DNA of 64,000 nucleotides from Chitinophagales bacterium (GCA_017303335.1 JAFLBK010000003.1:490291-554290); one strand, 5' to 3'. Shown: positions 34,059 to 43,708, counted from the stretch's first letter. Numbers and translations are program-made. Notes: a model not told the origin generated them from the letters alone.

Positions 34059-34118
34059 GATTTTGTTTAATTCATTTTCGTTTTATCCATTCTCTAAAAA
34101 ACAACCGTATTCTTATTT

Positions 34119-34156
34119 TACCTCACCCCCAACCCCTCTCCTCCGGGAGAGGGGAG
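34119..34156. repeat. Palindromic intergenic repeat, copy 3
   Basis: ACCTCACCCCCAACCCC then CCCCTCTCC-TCCG-GGAGAGGGG (34133-34154). In direct orientation with copy 2, 100 bases away. Confidence 0.85.
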
Positions 34157-34223
34157 CGAAACCCTGGTTGTTTGCTTTTACTTTATATCCAACCCTTCAC
34201 TCCTCAGTCTTCATGCTTAACTA

Positions 34224-34991
34224 CTATCGTCCCATCCAGCCGCCATCCACCGTGATGATGGTTCCGTTCACATAGTCGCTCGCGGCGCTGGCAAGGAAAA
34301 CCGTTACTCCCACAAAGTCGTCCGGCTCTGCCCAGCGACCGGCGGGGATGCGGCTTAGTATAGCCTTACTCCGCTCCGGATCGTTGCGAAGCGCTTCGGT
34401 ATTGTCGGTGGCCACATAACCGGGCGCAATACCATTTACATTGATTCCTTTGTGCGCCCATTCATTGGCCAGCGCCTTGATCAGGCTGGCGATAGCTCCC
34501 TTGCTGGCCGCATAGCCCGGTACCGTGATGCCGCCCTGGAAACTCAGCAAAGAAGCGGTGAAGATGATCTTGCCGCTTCCCTGCCCGATCATCTTTTTCC
34601 CGATCTCACGGGAAAGAATGAACTGCGCATCGAGGTTAACGGCCATGACCTTATCCCAGTATTCGTCGCTGTGCTCAGCGGCGGGATTGCGCAGGATCAT
34701 ACCCGCATTGTTCACCAGTATATCGATGCGGTTGTTTTCGGCAGTGATTTTTCCGATGAAGCTGTAGAGAGAATCGCGGTCGCTGAAATCGGCCTGGTAG
34801 GCTTTGAAGGAACGGCCGAGGGCGGTTACTTCCTTTTCAATGTCGCTGCCGGGTTGCAGGGAATTCGAAACACCCAGGATATCAGCGCCCGCGGCGGCCA
34901 GGCCCATGGCCATCGAGCGGCCGATGCCTTTGTTGCAACCGGTCACCAGGGCTGTCTTTCCCGAAAGGTTAAAAAGCGCTGAAAACTTCAT
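34224..34991 (-). CDS. kduD: 2-deoxy-D-gluconate 3-dehydrogenase (2-keto-3-deoxygluconate oxidoreductase, SDR)
   Basis: 255 residues from the ATG at 34991; an in-frame TTG at 35000 is less likely. It is a classical short-chain dehydrogenase: TGCNKGIGRSMA (NAD(P) motif), NNAG, and the catalytic Ser-Tyr-Lys in TASLLSFQGG and YAASKGAI, ending GTIITVDGGWMGR. It reduces 2,5-diketo-3-deoxygluconate to KDG. A LacI-type operator palindrome lies about 77 bases upstream, consistent with induction by pectin-derived sugars. Confidence 0.95.
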   Translation of the reverse strand: MKFSALFNLSGKTALVTGCNKGIGRSMAMGLAAAGADILGVSNSLQPGSDIEKEVTALGRSFKAYQADFSDRDSLYSFIGKITAENNRIDILVNNAGMILRNPAAEHSDEYWDKVMAVNLDAQFILSREIGKKMIGQGSGKIIFTASLLSFQGGITVPGYAASKGAIASLIKALANEWAHKGINVNGIAPGYVATDNTEALRNDPERSKAILSRIPAGRWAEPDDFVGVTVFLASAASDYVNGTIITVDGGWMGR

Positions 34992-35067
34992 AAGAATCAA
35001 TCGTTATTGCTGTTCAATTTTACCAAAATATCCCTTCCCAACTGAGTAAAAAAAGAGGTTTATTTAC

Positions 35068-35091
35068 GCAATCGTTCCCGATAACGATACC
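35068..35091. promoter_or_regulatory. LacI-family operator upstream of kduD
   Basis: GCAATCGTT, six bases (CCCGAT), then AACGATACC: an imperfect palindrome matching the perfect one at 47090-47113. Both are followed in the direction of transcription by GCGTAAA-type A-rich DNA. It is the best candidate for control of kduD and perhaps the genes after it. Confidence 0.7.
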
Positions 35092-35121
35092 GCTGTTTTC
35101 TACGTCGTTTTTCGTTCATTT

Positions 35122-35547
35122 TTATTGGTTCTTAACGGCTTGCCGGGCCAGTAATTTCCATGCGCCCTGCTGCTTCTGCCAGACGAGCAGAACGGCCAGG
35201 TGCACTTCCCCGGGTTTGCCGCTGTCGCTGGTGGTTGCATTGAGCTTATGGCGTACGATGGCCACATCCCTGTCTATGGAAATGGTCTGATCGGCAAACT
35301 CCAGCGTCACAAAATCACTCTTGCCGGAAACGATCTTGGAAATAAAAAGCGTTTTGTCATCAATATGACCGCTGGAATGTCCATAGCTCAGTTTCGCCGC
35401 GGTGAGTTTATCCAGCATGACCGAATCGGCATCCACCATGGCCCTGCGCAATTGTTCTACCGCTGCCGCCACCGCGGTTTTCTTTTGTTGTCCGCGGATG
35501 CTGCAGGTACATCCAACCAATGCCAGCACCAATAGTATACTTTTCAT
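35122..35547 (-). CDS. Secreted DUF4440 (NTF2-like) protein
   Basis: 141 residues with a signal peptide and a possible lipobox (LVGCTC). The mature part has the cone-shaped NTF2-like pattern: VEQLRRAMVDADSVMLDKLTAAKLSYGHSSGHID and the closing LLVWQKQQGAWKLLARQAV. Such proteins occur in Bacteroidota saccharide loci, but no activity is known for this one. It is the last gene before the kduD operator, 18 bases after the GH43 gene. Confidence 0.85.
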   Translation of the reverse strand: MKSILLVLALVGCTCSIRGQQKKTAVAAAVEQLRRAMVDADSVMLDKLTAAKLSYGHSSGHIDDKTLFISKIVSGKSDFVTLEFADQTISIDRDVAIVRHKLNATTSDSGKPGEVHLAVLLVWQKQQGAWKLLARQAVKNQ

Positions 35548-35565
35548 GATCCTGTATTTTAAAAC

Positions 35566-37206
35566 CTATCGCACCTCTTCGATCCGGAACCAATCGAAAT
35601 CGGCATAGCCCGAATCGTTGGTTTGCGATTCTCTTGTACAAAAGATGCCCACTTTGGCCCCGATCCAGCGGCCGGGCTCGGCTTTGAATGCGGATCCGGT
35701 TTCGGTAAAATCATTTCCATTCGTACTATAGCTGAACATACATCTCCCACCGGCTGTGATCCGCACCCGCAGGTAGATCGTTTCGGTATCCAGCTTCATA
35801 ATAACCGTTTCTTCTTCCGCATGGCCTTTATCGGCATTGGTACAGGTGGTGAATACGAGGTAAACAGCGCCGTTCATTTTCTTCAGCGCCAGGTTTGCAT
35901 AACTGAGGCCCATGATGGCCAACCCGGCTTTTTCATTGTCGAGTTTGCTGCTGGGCTTAAACGTCATTTTGGTGCTGACCATAAATGCTTCGGCCGGAAA
36001 TTTCTGCAAAAGTACATTCGGCGCAAACCAGAGATTCTTTGCACTATCGGGCAGCTTATCAGCGAATAAGCGCAGCACCCCGTTCGCCGCGTCGCTGAAG
36101 GCCCAGGTTGGTTTGGGATTGGCCATCCATTGCCAGGGTAATCCGATCCTGGCATCATTGAACTCATCCGATTCAGCCGGCGTAACTACCGGATATGTTT
36201 TTCCCACCGTTGGTTTTCTATACCGCAGCACGGGTTCTCCTTTTCCATCGCCATCCTTATCTTCCCCGATCACCGGCCAATCGTTGAGCCATTTCAGGGG
36301 CTGCAGGTGAACAACCCTCCCGTACACTTCCTTATCCTGGAAATGAAGGAACCAATCCTCTCCCGTTTGCGTGCTCACCCAGGCGCCCTGGTGCGGACCG
36401 TTCACATTGGTATTGCCCTGGTCCATCACCACCCTGCGTTCGTAAGGGCCGTAGATATTCCTTGAACGAAGTACAAGCTGCCAGCCCGTACTTACACCCC
36501 CGGCCGGTGCGAAAATGTAATAGTAGCCGTTGCGTTTGTACAATTTCGGACCTTCAATGGTAGGATCTTTCGCATGACCATCATATACCAACACACCTGC
36601 ATCGATGGTCTTTGTTCCTTCCGCGTTCAGTTGTTTCAGCACGAGGATGCTCTTGATACCGGCCCGGCTTCCGGCGTATGCATGCACCAGATAAACCTTG
36701 CCGTTATCATCCCAGAGCGGACAAGGATCGATCAATCCTTTTCCTGCTTCCACGAGCACCGGTTCGCTCCACGGGCCCTGTATATTTTTCGCTTTGGTGA
36801 GATAAATGCCAAAGTCGGGATCGGGATAATAGATCCAGAACTCGTTGTTGTGATACCGGATCGAAGGCGCCCATACGCCGTTGCCGTGTTGCGGTTTTGC
36901 AAAATGGTCAAAAGGGGGCAGGCGTTTTAATGCATGACCGATGAGTGTCCAGTTCACCAGGTCTTTTGAATGCAGGATGGGCAACCCGGGAATGGCTTCA
37001 AAACTGGAAGCGGTCATGTAGAAATCTGTACCCACCCGGATGGCATCGGGGTCGGAATAATCGGCGTTGATCACCGGGTTCTTATAGGTGCCATCACCGT
37101 TATCGGCTACCCATACTTTTGATACGGTCGTTTTCTGAGCGCTGAGTGAATGAGCGCCGCAGGCGAGAAGCGACAACAATACTATTTTCTCCAGGTTCTT
37201 CAGCAT
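35566..37206 (-). CDS. GH43 family glycosidase with C-terminal beta-sandwich
   Basis: 546 residues with a signal peptide (about 1-22). The five-bladed propeller contains the catalytic triad positions: Asp in NADYSDPDAIRVG, Asp in GLIDPCPLWDD and Glu in PTIEGPKLYK. Residues about 345-546 form a concanavalin-like C-terminal domain as in GH43 xylosidase/arabinofuranosidase types. It most likely trims arabinose or xylose from pectin side chains; the exact substrate is not readable. Its start overlaps the upstream oxidoreductase by seven bases. Confidence 0.9.
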   Translation of the reverse strand: MLKNLEKIVLLSLLACGAHSLSAQKTTVSKVWVADNGDGTYKNPVINADYSDPDAIRVGTDFYMTASSFEAIPGLPILHSKDLVNWTLIGHALKRLPPFDHFAKPQHGNGVWAPSIRYHNNEFWIYYPDPDFGIYLTKAKNIQGPWSEPVLVEAGKGLIDPCPLWDDNGKVYLVHAYAGSRAGIKSILVLKQLNAEGTKTIDAGVLVYDGHAKDPTIEGPKLYKRNGYYYIFAPAGGVSTGWQLVLRSRNIYGPYERRVVMDQGNTNVNGPHQGAWVSTQTGEDWFLHFQDKEVYGRVVHLQPLKWLNDWPVIGEDKDGDGKGEPVLRYRKPTVGKTYPVVTPAESDEFNDARIGLPWQWMANPKPTWAFSDAANGVLRLFADKLPDSAKNLWFAPNVLLQKFPAEAFMVSTKMTFKPSSKLDNEKAGLAIMGLSYANLALKKMNGAVYLVFTTCTNADKGHAEEETVIMKLDTETIYLRVRITAGGRCMFSYSTNGNDFTETGSAFKAEPGRWIGAKVGIFCTRESQTNDSGYADFDWFRIEEVR

Positions 37207-38243
37207 GCGATGATTCGTTTTTCGTGAACGCTTTGATAGGCCTTTTCGATGATGGCGATCACGTTGCGGCCTTCTTCGGCTGTAACGGGCAAGGGAGCAT
37301 TGTTGCGCAATGCCTCATACAGGCGGGTATAATAGATCCCGTAATTCCCATTCTCCGTGGGTACCAGTTTGCGAAGGGTTTCTCCATCACGGATCACATT
37401 CAATATCCCTTGTTGCGATTCGGGTTCTTTTCCCCACTCCGCGGAACCAGGAACAACAAATTTCTTCAGTTCCGCTTCCTGGACATCGGCCCTTGATTTA
37501 TGAAAAGAACCCAGGCTGCCATGGATCACATAAGCCGGTACCGGTTCTTTAACGAGATAGCCGGCTTTCAACCGAACCCGTAAGCCTTCGTAAAACAAAA
37601 TCAGTTCGATGTAATCATCTACTTTACTGATGGGCCGAAGAATGGTTATGTCGGCGAAGATGGCCCGGGGCATACCGAATAATTGCAAGGCCTGGTCGAC
37701 CAGGTGCGGACCGAGATCGTAGAAGATACCGGCGCCCGGACCGGGTGTTTCCTTGTGCAGCTTGGGGCTCAGGTTCTGGTCGTATCGATCGAAATGGATC
37801 TCCGCCTCCACCACATCGCCCAGCCATTTTTCCCCGATCACTTTGCGCACGGTTTGAAAATCGCTGTCCCACCGCCGGTTCTGGTACACGGATATCTTCT
37901 TTCCTTTTTCTTTTGCAAGAGCGATCAGTTCATCGCATTCGGCCACGGTATTGCAGAACGGTTTTTCCACCACGATGTGTTTGCCGGCCAGCAACGCTTT
38001 CTTCGCATAGTCGAAATGTGTATAGTTGGGTGTATTAATGATCATGAGTTCGATGGCGGCATCGGCCATCAGTTCATCGATGGTTGCGTAACTGATCACC
38101 CCGGGATAGCGATCCTGCATCTCCTTTTTGCTGCGCTCACAAACAGCATGCAATGCATACCCGCCGTGCTGCTGCAGGAAGGGTGCGTGAAATAATTTGC
38201 CCGACATGCCATAGGAACAAAGCCCGGTTTTGATTTTTTTCAT
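37200..38243 (-). CDS. Gfo/Idh/MocA family oxidoreductase
   Basis: 347 residues, cytoplasmic. N-terminal Rossmann fold (GLCSYGMSGKLFHAPFL) with the EKPFCNT motif (VVVEKPFCNTVAECDELI) that carries the conserved Lys-Pro, then the substrate domain with GIFYDLGPHLVDQALQLFG. It is an NAD(P)-dependent sugar dehydrogenase; closest in appearance to YhhX/YdgJ-type members. The substrate is unknown, probably a sugar released by the locus. It lies between the pectinesterase and GH43 genes. Confidence 0.88.
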   Translation of the reverse strand: MKKIKTGLCSYGMSGKLFHAPFLQQHGGYALHAVCERSKKEMQDRYPGVISYATIDELMADAAIELMIINTPNYTHFDYAKKALLAGKHIVVEKPFCNTVAECDELIALAKEKGKKISVYQNRRWDSDFQTVRKVIGEKWLGDVVEAEIHFDRYDQNLSPKLHKETPGPGAGIFYDLGPHLVDQALQLFGMPRAIFADITILRPISKVDDYIELILFYEGLRVRLKAGYLVKEPVPAYVIHGSLGSFHKSRADVQEAELKKFVVPGSAEWGKEPESQQGILNVIRDGETLRKLVPTENGNYGIYYTRLYEALRNNAPLPVTAEEGRNVIAIIEKAYQSVHEKRIIAC

Positions 38244-38283
38244 TTTGGTTCGCTTTACACAGGTAAAGTTGCCACTTTTAGGG

Positions 38284-39327
38284 TTAATCTTTCCTCATCG
38301 CTTTCGCCGAAGGCCATTGAAACGGTCTCGGTTCCGCAGGCTTATACCAATCGGTTTCATTGGGCAAAAGCGGATTACTGGTTGAGAAGATCTTCTCCAA
38401 TTCATAGTCCTTAGCCTCCTGGTCGGAAAGTATTTTTGCCCAGCCTGGCCGTTTGCTCATTCCACTTCCTTCACCGCTGTTTTTGTATTCGGCATAGAAC
38501 GTTGTTTTCTCGTTTTCGGCATTGCCCCAATTGTTCCAGCCTTCCGGAGCGATGGCTTTCGGTAGTTCGCAGCGGATGAAAACGGTTTTGGCATGGGCAC
38601 GCCAGGGCCTGCCGAGGAATAATTTATTCACGGATGAATCGGCGATGACGCGGCAGTCGAGAAACACGAATCCGTATTTTTTGCCGGGCGTGGTACTGGC
38701 AGCGGTAATGTACGAGTTGGCTTTGGCCCGGATGGTACAATGCTGAAAAACGGCGGTGGCCGCACCGAAAATAAAATCGGTGGTACCTTCGATATAGCAA
38801 CCGATGAAGAGTTGGCGGGCTGTTTCGCCGGAGGCGAAGATGGTATCCTGGTTGCCGAGGAACTTACAATTTTTGAACAAGGCTTTATCGGCATCCACGT
38901 ACAATGCAAGCGCCTGGCCTACGGGGCCGGCCGTATTGACGAAACTGATGTTCTCGGCACGGAAACGGTTACCGGAAATTTTCGCGGTAAACGAAGTGAA
39001 CGTGGTGAGTTTTCCCCTGCCCGAATAATCGTTGAAGCTGATGATGGTTTTATCAACACTTTCGCCGATGAATGTTACATCGGTATTCGTAGCGGGCAAT
39101 TCGATCTTTTCGTTGTACACCCCGTTCTTAATATACAGCGTGATCGGCGACAGGGGATATACCCGCATGGCATCGATGGCATCCTGGATGTATTTGTAAT
39201 CGCCGCTGCCGTCTTTGGCAACGGTAAACACGTATTTATACTGACCGGGATTGGCCGTTTGCGGGAAAGCGGTTTTACTCAAACCGAATCCAATCAGCAG
39301 AAGAACGATGCAATGAATCCTTTTCAT
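38284..39327 (-). CDS. Pectinesterase (CE8)
   Basis: 347 residues with a signal peptide (about 1-22). It carries canonical CE8 motifs: NGVYNEKIELP, GQALALYVDAD, FLGNQDTIFASG, GTTDFIFGAATAVFQHC and FLGRPWRAHA. The catalytic Gln, two Asp and Arg are therefore all in place. It removes methyl esters from homogalacturonan so that pectate lyase can act. It follows the alpha/beta hydrolase with a seven-base gap. Confidence 0.95.
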   Translation of the reverse strand: MKRIHCIVLLLIGFGLSKTAFPQTANPGQYKYVFTVAKDGSGDYKYIQDAIDAMRVYPLSPITLYIKNGVYNEKIELPATNTDVTFIGESVDKTIISFNDYSGRGKLTTFTSFTAKISGNRFRAENISFVNTAGPVGQALALYVDADKALFKNCKFLGNQDTIFASGETARQLFIGCYIEGTTDFIFGAATAVFQHCTIRAKANSYITAASTTPGKKYGFVFLDCRVIADSSVNKLFLGRPWRAHAKTVFIRCELPKAIAPEGWNNWGNAENEKTTFYAEYKNSGEGSGMSKRPGWAKILSDQEAKDYELEKIFSTSNPLLPNETDWYKPAEPRPFQWPSAKAMRKD

Positions 39328-39334
39328 ATCTCAA

Positions 39335-40315
39335 TCATGGATGAAACCGTTTTTTCAAAAAGGCATCGATGGTTGCAATGGTTGGCTGAAACCAGGGATT
39401 AAACAAACAGAAGTGGTGCGGGGAATTTTCGAATTCCTTCACTTCCGTATAGATATTGTTTTTGCGCAGGATATCGATGTAGTCGTTTCGCCCGGCATGC
39501 ATCCGTGCCACAGAACTGTTGATGAACAGGGTGGGAACCGAATTGGGCCCGGCCCAGCTGAGTGGCGAGGCCTGCTCCCAAAGCGCCGGGTTGTCTTTCC
39601 GCGATGCGCCGAACCAGTTGGTGGCCGCCGATATTTTTTTGCTGTCGTCGCCCTCGCCGCTTTCCGGATGTATGAACGACAGGGTTCCATCGATATCCAC
39701 GATGGCCTGTACGGCGCTGCTGCCAGCATACGTACCGTTATTCCCTTCAAAGAACGGTTGCCCGTTGGTATTACCGATAAGCGCTGCCAATTGCCCGCCG
39801 GCGGAAAAACCCAGCACCACTACCTTGTTCGTATCCACCCCGTATTGCTTCGCATGATCTTTCACCCAACGGATGGAAGTCTTTATGTCGTGTACGGCTG
39901 CCGGGTATAAGGCTTCGGTTGAGAGGCGGTATTGCGGGGTAAAACAAACATAGCCGCGGTTGGCGAGTTGCTGTGCGAGGGGATGATGCTGGCTGCGGTC
40001 GCCCGACCGCCAGCCGCCGCCGTGAATGATGATGATGGCGATCCGGTTTGCATTGCTCTTTCTTTCCGGATAGAATGCATCCAGCAATAATTTTCGTTCG
40101 CCGACCGAACAATATACGATCCCTTTTTTTTCCCGGATGGAAGGCGGATGATATTCTTCAACATACGCCGTTTCGGGATTCGACTTCTTCGAATTGCGGT
40201 AAGCCGCGGGGGTATTGTACGAGGTGTCGGGTATGCCGGTAAGTCCGGGCCAGGATTGCGCAAACAGGTCATCAACCCGGAACACAAGCATTGCTATGCA
40301 GATAAGCCATTTCAT
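39335..40315 (-). CDS. Alpha/beta hydrolase, acetyl/feruloyl-esterase-like
   Basis: 326 residues with a short signal peptide (about 1-19). It has an HGGGW oxyanion motif (IIIHGGGWRSGDRSQHHPLA), the nucleophile elbow GFSAGG and a C-terminal His in SPHHFCLFNPW, with Asp in an appropriate position (HAGRNDYID). This is the BD-FAE/esterase-lipase pattern. In this setting deacetylation of pectin oligosaccharides is the likeliest job. The start overlaps the pectate lyase stop by four bases (ATGA). Confidence 0.85.
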   Translation of the reverse strand: MKWLICIAMLVFRVDDLFAQSWPGLTGIPDTSYNTPAAYRNSKKSNPETAYVEEYHPPSIREKKGIVYCSVGERKLLLDAFYPERKSNANRIAIIIIHGGGWRSGDRSQHHPLAQQLANRGYVCFTPQYRLSTEALYPAAVHDIKTSIRWVKDHAKQYGVDTNKVVVLGFSAGGQLAALIGNTNGQPFFEGNNGTYAGSSAVQAIVDIDGTLSFIHPESGEGDDSKKISAATNWFGASRKDNPALWEQASPLSWAGPNSVPTLFINSSVARMHAGRNDYIDILRKNNIYTEVKEFENSPHHFCLFNPWFQPTIATIDAFLKKRFHP

Positions 40316-41742
40316 TTTTCAGCTGCCGGCGCCAGGCCATTGATGTATACTTCGAGATTTGTGAAATAGCTATGCAGTGAAACCACCGAAGCGTCATTCG
40401 GGTCCTGGGGGTTGAGTTTGTTTTTCCGTTCCCATTCATCGGGCATACCATCCCTGTCGGCGTCGGCCGGGGCCGGCAACGACTGCAGGGCGGGCCAGGC
40501 ATTCACGGTGCGTTCGTATCCGGTGCCATGCGGAAATCCGCCCTGCACATCCACAAAATTACCGGTTCTGTTCTTTACGTCGCTGATGATCCGGCTATCC
40601 ATGGTATCCCTCCGGAACGAAGCGCCTGCCCATTTCAATACCTGTGCGAAGGCATCAACGGCTGATTGTGCCGGTAGCTGTTCCGCTGCATGCGGTTCGC
40701 TGCTGACCGCATTCTTTTTGTCTTCTTCGGTTCCTTTGTTGCCCATATGGATGCCGAGCCAGTTATTTGCGGTAACGTCTTTCGCTTCATCCACGTAATT
40801 TCCGTTTACATACCATTTGCCAAAGCCGATCTTTTCGTCGCGTCCGGGATTCACGATCCGGTACCGTACGCCGGCATTCGTATTGGGACCGTACTTAAAA
40901 TAATTATTCACGATATTATAACTCCCGCCCTCACCCGCGTAGATGGTATTAATACCCCAGTTGTAGATCACATTGTTGCGGTAATCGACGAGTTCGGTGG
41001 GTGTATGACGGATGCCGTTGAAGCGTGGGTTCCGGTTGTTGCAATGCGCAAACAGGTTGTGGTGTGCCGACAGATGCAAACCTCCCCAGATACCGCCGAA
41101 CCCGTGATGCTCGTAATCCTTGTCGCCCGCTTCAAAGTGATAGGAATAATTCAGGGGTTCGGAAATGATGTTCCATTGCAGGGTGGTGCTGTCGCCGGCG
41201 TATACGCTGAATACTTCATCGGTACTCCAGCTCATGCTGCAATGATCGATGATGATGTGCTTGCGCCGGGTTCCGCCAAAAGCGTCGTCGCCCCCGTTCC
41301 CGTCTACCATGCCGCCTTTCTGGTATTTATCTCCCATGCGAAACCGTAAGTATCGTACTATGATGTTATCACCGCCGAGTGAAACAGGCTGATCAGCCAG
41401 GCAGATGCCATCACCGGGAGCAGTCTGCCCCGCGATGGTCACGTCGCCCCTGATCGACAATTTTGTTTCCAGGTGTATCGTACCCGAAACAGCAAATACG
41501 ATCATCCGTTTCCCTTTCGCTTCGGCTGCTTCCCGGAAACTGCCCGGTCCTTTATCATCGAGGTTGGTTACAATAAATATTCGGCCTCCCCGCCCGCCGG
41601 TGGCGTATTTACCGAATCCTTCGGCGCCGGGAAATGCGATCAGACCTTCGGGAGAGGAAGCAGTTGTCACAGACTGTTTCTGCGCCGCACAGGAAGCCAG
41701 CAGGAATACCAAAAACAGGTTCAGGAGGAATTGCTTTTTCAT
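40312..41742 (-). CDS. Pectate lyase lipoprotein with Ca-binding-type tail
   Basis: 476 residues. The lipobox LLASC puts the protein on the membrane or cell surface. The right-handed beta-helix shows AFPGAEGFGKYATGGRGG, SGTIHLETKLSIRGDVTIAGQTAPGDG and IIIDHCSMSWSTDEVFS, the start of the PL1-type catalytic region, then NRNPRFNGIRH. Near the C-terminus ADADRDGMPDEWERKNKLNP resembles a calcium-binding Asp-rich repeat. It cleaves polygalacturonate by beta-elimination; the products feed KduI/KduD. It is first after the susCD terminator. Confidence 0.9.
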   Translation of the reverse strand: MKKQFLLNLFLVFLLASCAAQKQSVTTASSPEGLIAFPGAEGFGKYATGGRGGRIFIVTNLDDKGPGSFREAAEAKGKRMIVFAVSGTIHLETKLSIRGDVTIAGQTAPGDGICLADQPVSLGGDNIIVRYLRFRMGDKYQKGGMVDGNGGDDAFGGTRRKHIIIDHCSMSWSTDEVFSVYAGDSTTLQWNIISEPLNYSYHFEAGDKDYEHHGFGGIWGGLHLSAHHNLFAHCNNRNPRFNGIRHTPTELVDYRNNVIYNWGINTIYAGEGGSYNIVNNYFKYGPNTNAGVRYRIVNPGRDEKIGFGKWYVNGNYVDEAKDVTANNWLGIHMGNKGTEEDKKNAVSSEPHAAEQLPAQSAVDAFAQVLKWAGASFRRDTMDSRIISDVKNRTGNFVDVQGGFPHGTGYERTVNAWPALQSLPAPADADRDGMPDEWERKNKLNPQDPNDASVVSLHSYFTNLEVYINGLAPAAEK

Positions 41743-41778
41743 CGTTTCAATTTTCAGGTAACCGGTTCAATAAAATAA

Positions 41779-41796
41779 GGCTGCGGTGAAGCAGCC
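41779..41796 (-). terminator. Terminator or attenuator after susD
   Basis: GGCTGC / GCAGCC hairpin with a six-base loop, followed on the minus strand by TTATTTTATT. It separates susCD from the enzyme genes, so that susC and susD would be made in excess over the enzymes. Confidence 0.6.
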
Positions 41797-41828
41797 AAAT
41801 TTTAAAAACAAAAACTAACATGAGAAAA

Positions 41829-43685
41829 TCAATAATTCGGATTTTGTTTGAGGTTCGTGTTGGCGCCCAAGGCGGCATTCGGGAAGGGTAATAATTCCGA
41901 TTTACCGACCGTATAGCCTGTTGCATACCGGGCCAGCGCTACCGTGTTGATCTCTGCACGTACCCAATTCACCCTTGTTGTACCCGCAGGTGTTGTTCCC
42001 GGAGCCGTCTTATAAAGCGAATTGAACCAGAGCCCACCCATATTATTATTATCCGACGTGGTATTATTGATATAATACATAAAAGTCGGCAACGTGGTCG
42101 AAAGGCAATAGGGAGGATATCCAGCCATATAGGTTGGGTTGGTCATTACCGTATTGGTCGACATTTTCAACAGGTTTGCCTTGGTTTCGGCAAGGGCTGT
42201 AGCCAGCAGATTCCAGCGGATCAGGTCGTATTTGCGGATGCCCTCTCCGCCCAACTCCAACGCACGTTCCCGCACGAGGGCCTTAAAGAAATCCGTTTTG
42301 GAAAGTCCTGATGGAATATCAACAGCCGCGTCGGGTGTGGTCATCGGTTTTCCATAGCCTCTTCTTCGTACCATGTTCAGGGCATTGTAAGCGGAAGCTG
42401 TGGGCCCGTTGATCTCATTCTCCGCTTCGGCGAACATGAGCAATACATCGGCATAGCGAATTATCTGCCATTTCAGACTGAAGTACTGCACAGCGCTGGT
42501 GGGTGAAATAACGGGGTTAGTGATCCAGTCGCGACGGAACTTTCCATCATTCATGTTCGTGATCGCCTGGCCGGTTCTTGTTCCGGTGACGGTGGTGAAA
42601 TAATGAGCGATGGTCACATCCCGGCGCTGGTCGGTGGAATCAAATAAGTATAAGTAGGTAGACAATGGGTTCACACTGCTGTTGCCGAGATTGTTCACCC
42701 TTGGTCCGTTGTAGTAACCGAGTTTGGTATCTTCCGCGCCTGTTAAGCCGATGCCGCTTGCCTGGAACATCAATTCTCCCTGGGGGTCGCTCACGGCGTG
42801 TGCGCATACCTGGTCTTTCCAGAGCGCCCGGAAACTGGGATTCAGGTTATGCTGACCGGAGCCGATGATATCGTTGCATTCATCTTTTGCAATCTGGTAA
42901 TAGGTAAGATAATCGGCGCCCCGCTTCATGGTGGCGTCTTTGCGCAGCGAATAACCACCGCGGAACAAAGCGATCCGTGCCCGTAGGGCTTTTATGGCTC
43001 CTTTGGTGAGGCGTTCATCCACCGGATCGCCGATGGTGGTAACCTCGTTTCGCCAGGGCACCAGGTCGGCCGCTGTTTTCAGGTCGCTGAGCAATTGCCC
43101 ATACAGGGTATCGCGATCGGTTTGCGTTGGGAAGGGCTCTCCGGCAGCCTGGGCATAGGCGGGTTGAAAATGCTTCGGCAGATCGCCCCAGTTACGGATG
43201 GCCTCGAAATAGAACTGGGCCCGCAGCGCCAGCGCTTCGCCGTACATGCGCCTGAGCTGTTTTTTCTCATTTTCGGAACCGTTGTCGTACATGGCCATCT
43301 TCGGGATATTGTCAATACAGATATTGGCGTATTCGATACCCTGGAATAATTGGTTGAAAGGTCTTTCCAACTGGGCATTACCTGCTGTCGCGATGTACCG
43401 GGCGATGTCGCGCCGGTCATTATCGGGGTTGCCGGTAGGTCCCTGCATTTCATCATTATCCAATGGATAATACAAACTCAGGCGTATACCATAACCCTGG
43501 TCGCCAACCAACCGGCTGTACACTCCGGATAATGCCTTCAGTGTGTTGGGAACATCGGTGAATACCTTTTCGGGGCCCAGCTCGGTAATGGGTTGCTGAT
43601 CGAGATATTTTTTACAGCCATTGGTGAACAGCAGGACCATCATACCTGCAGCGATGCACATCAATTTGGCAGAAATATGTTTCAT
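41829..43685 (-). CDS. susD: SusD/RagB-type outer-membrane glycan-binding lipoprotein
   Basis: 618 residues. The lipobox FTNGC and the following KKYLDQQPITELGPEKVF are standard for SusD. The C-terminal RagB/SusD domain contains KWQIIRYADVLLMFAEAENEING and the RERALELGGEGIRKYDLIRWN motif. It captures oligosaccharides at the cell surface as a lid for the SusC pore. It is 24 bases after susC. The substrate is inferred to be pectin from the enzymes that follow. Confidence 0.96.
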   Translation of the reverse strand: MKHISAKLMCIAAGMMVLLFTNGCKKYLDQQPITELGPEKVFTDVPNTLKALSGVYSRLVGDQGYGIRLSLYYPLDNDEMQGPTGNPDNDRRDIARYIATAGNAQLERPFNQLFQGIEYANICIDNIPKMAMYDNGSENEKKQLRRMYGEALALRAQFYFEAIRNWGDLPKHFQPAYAQAAGEPFPTQTDRDTLYGQLLSDLKTAADLVPWRNEVTTIGDPVDERLTKGAIKALRARIALFRGGYSLRKDATMKRGADYLTYYQIAKDECNDIIGSGQHNLNPSFRALWKDQVCAHAVSDPQGELMFQASGIGLTGAEDTKLGYYNGPRVNNLGNSSVNPLSTYLYLFDSTDQRRDVTIAHYFTTVTGTRTGQAITNMNDGKFRRDWITNPVISPTSAVQYFSLKWQIIRYADVLLMFAEAENEINGPTASAYNALNMVRRRGYGKPMTTPDAAVDIPSGLSKTDFFKALVRERALELGGEGIRKYDLIRWNLLATALAETKANLLKMSTNTVMTNPTYMAGYPPYCLSTTLPTFMYYINNTTSDNNNMGGLWFNSLYKTAPGTTPAGTTRVNWVRAEINTVALARYATGYTVGKSELLPFPNAALGANTNLKQNPNY

Positions 43686-43708
43686 ATTGCGGTTTTTGTT
43701 TTTTAGTA

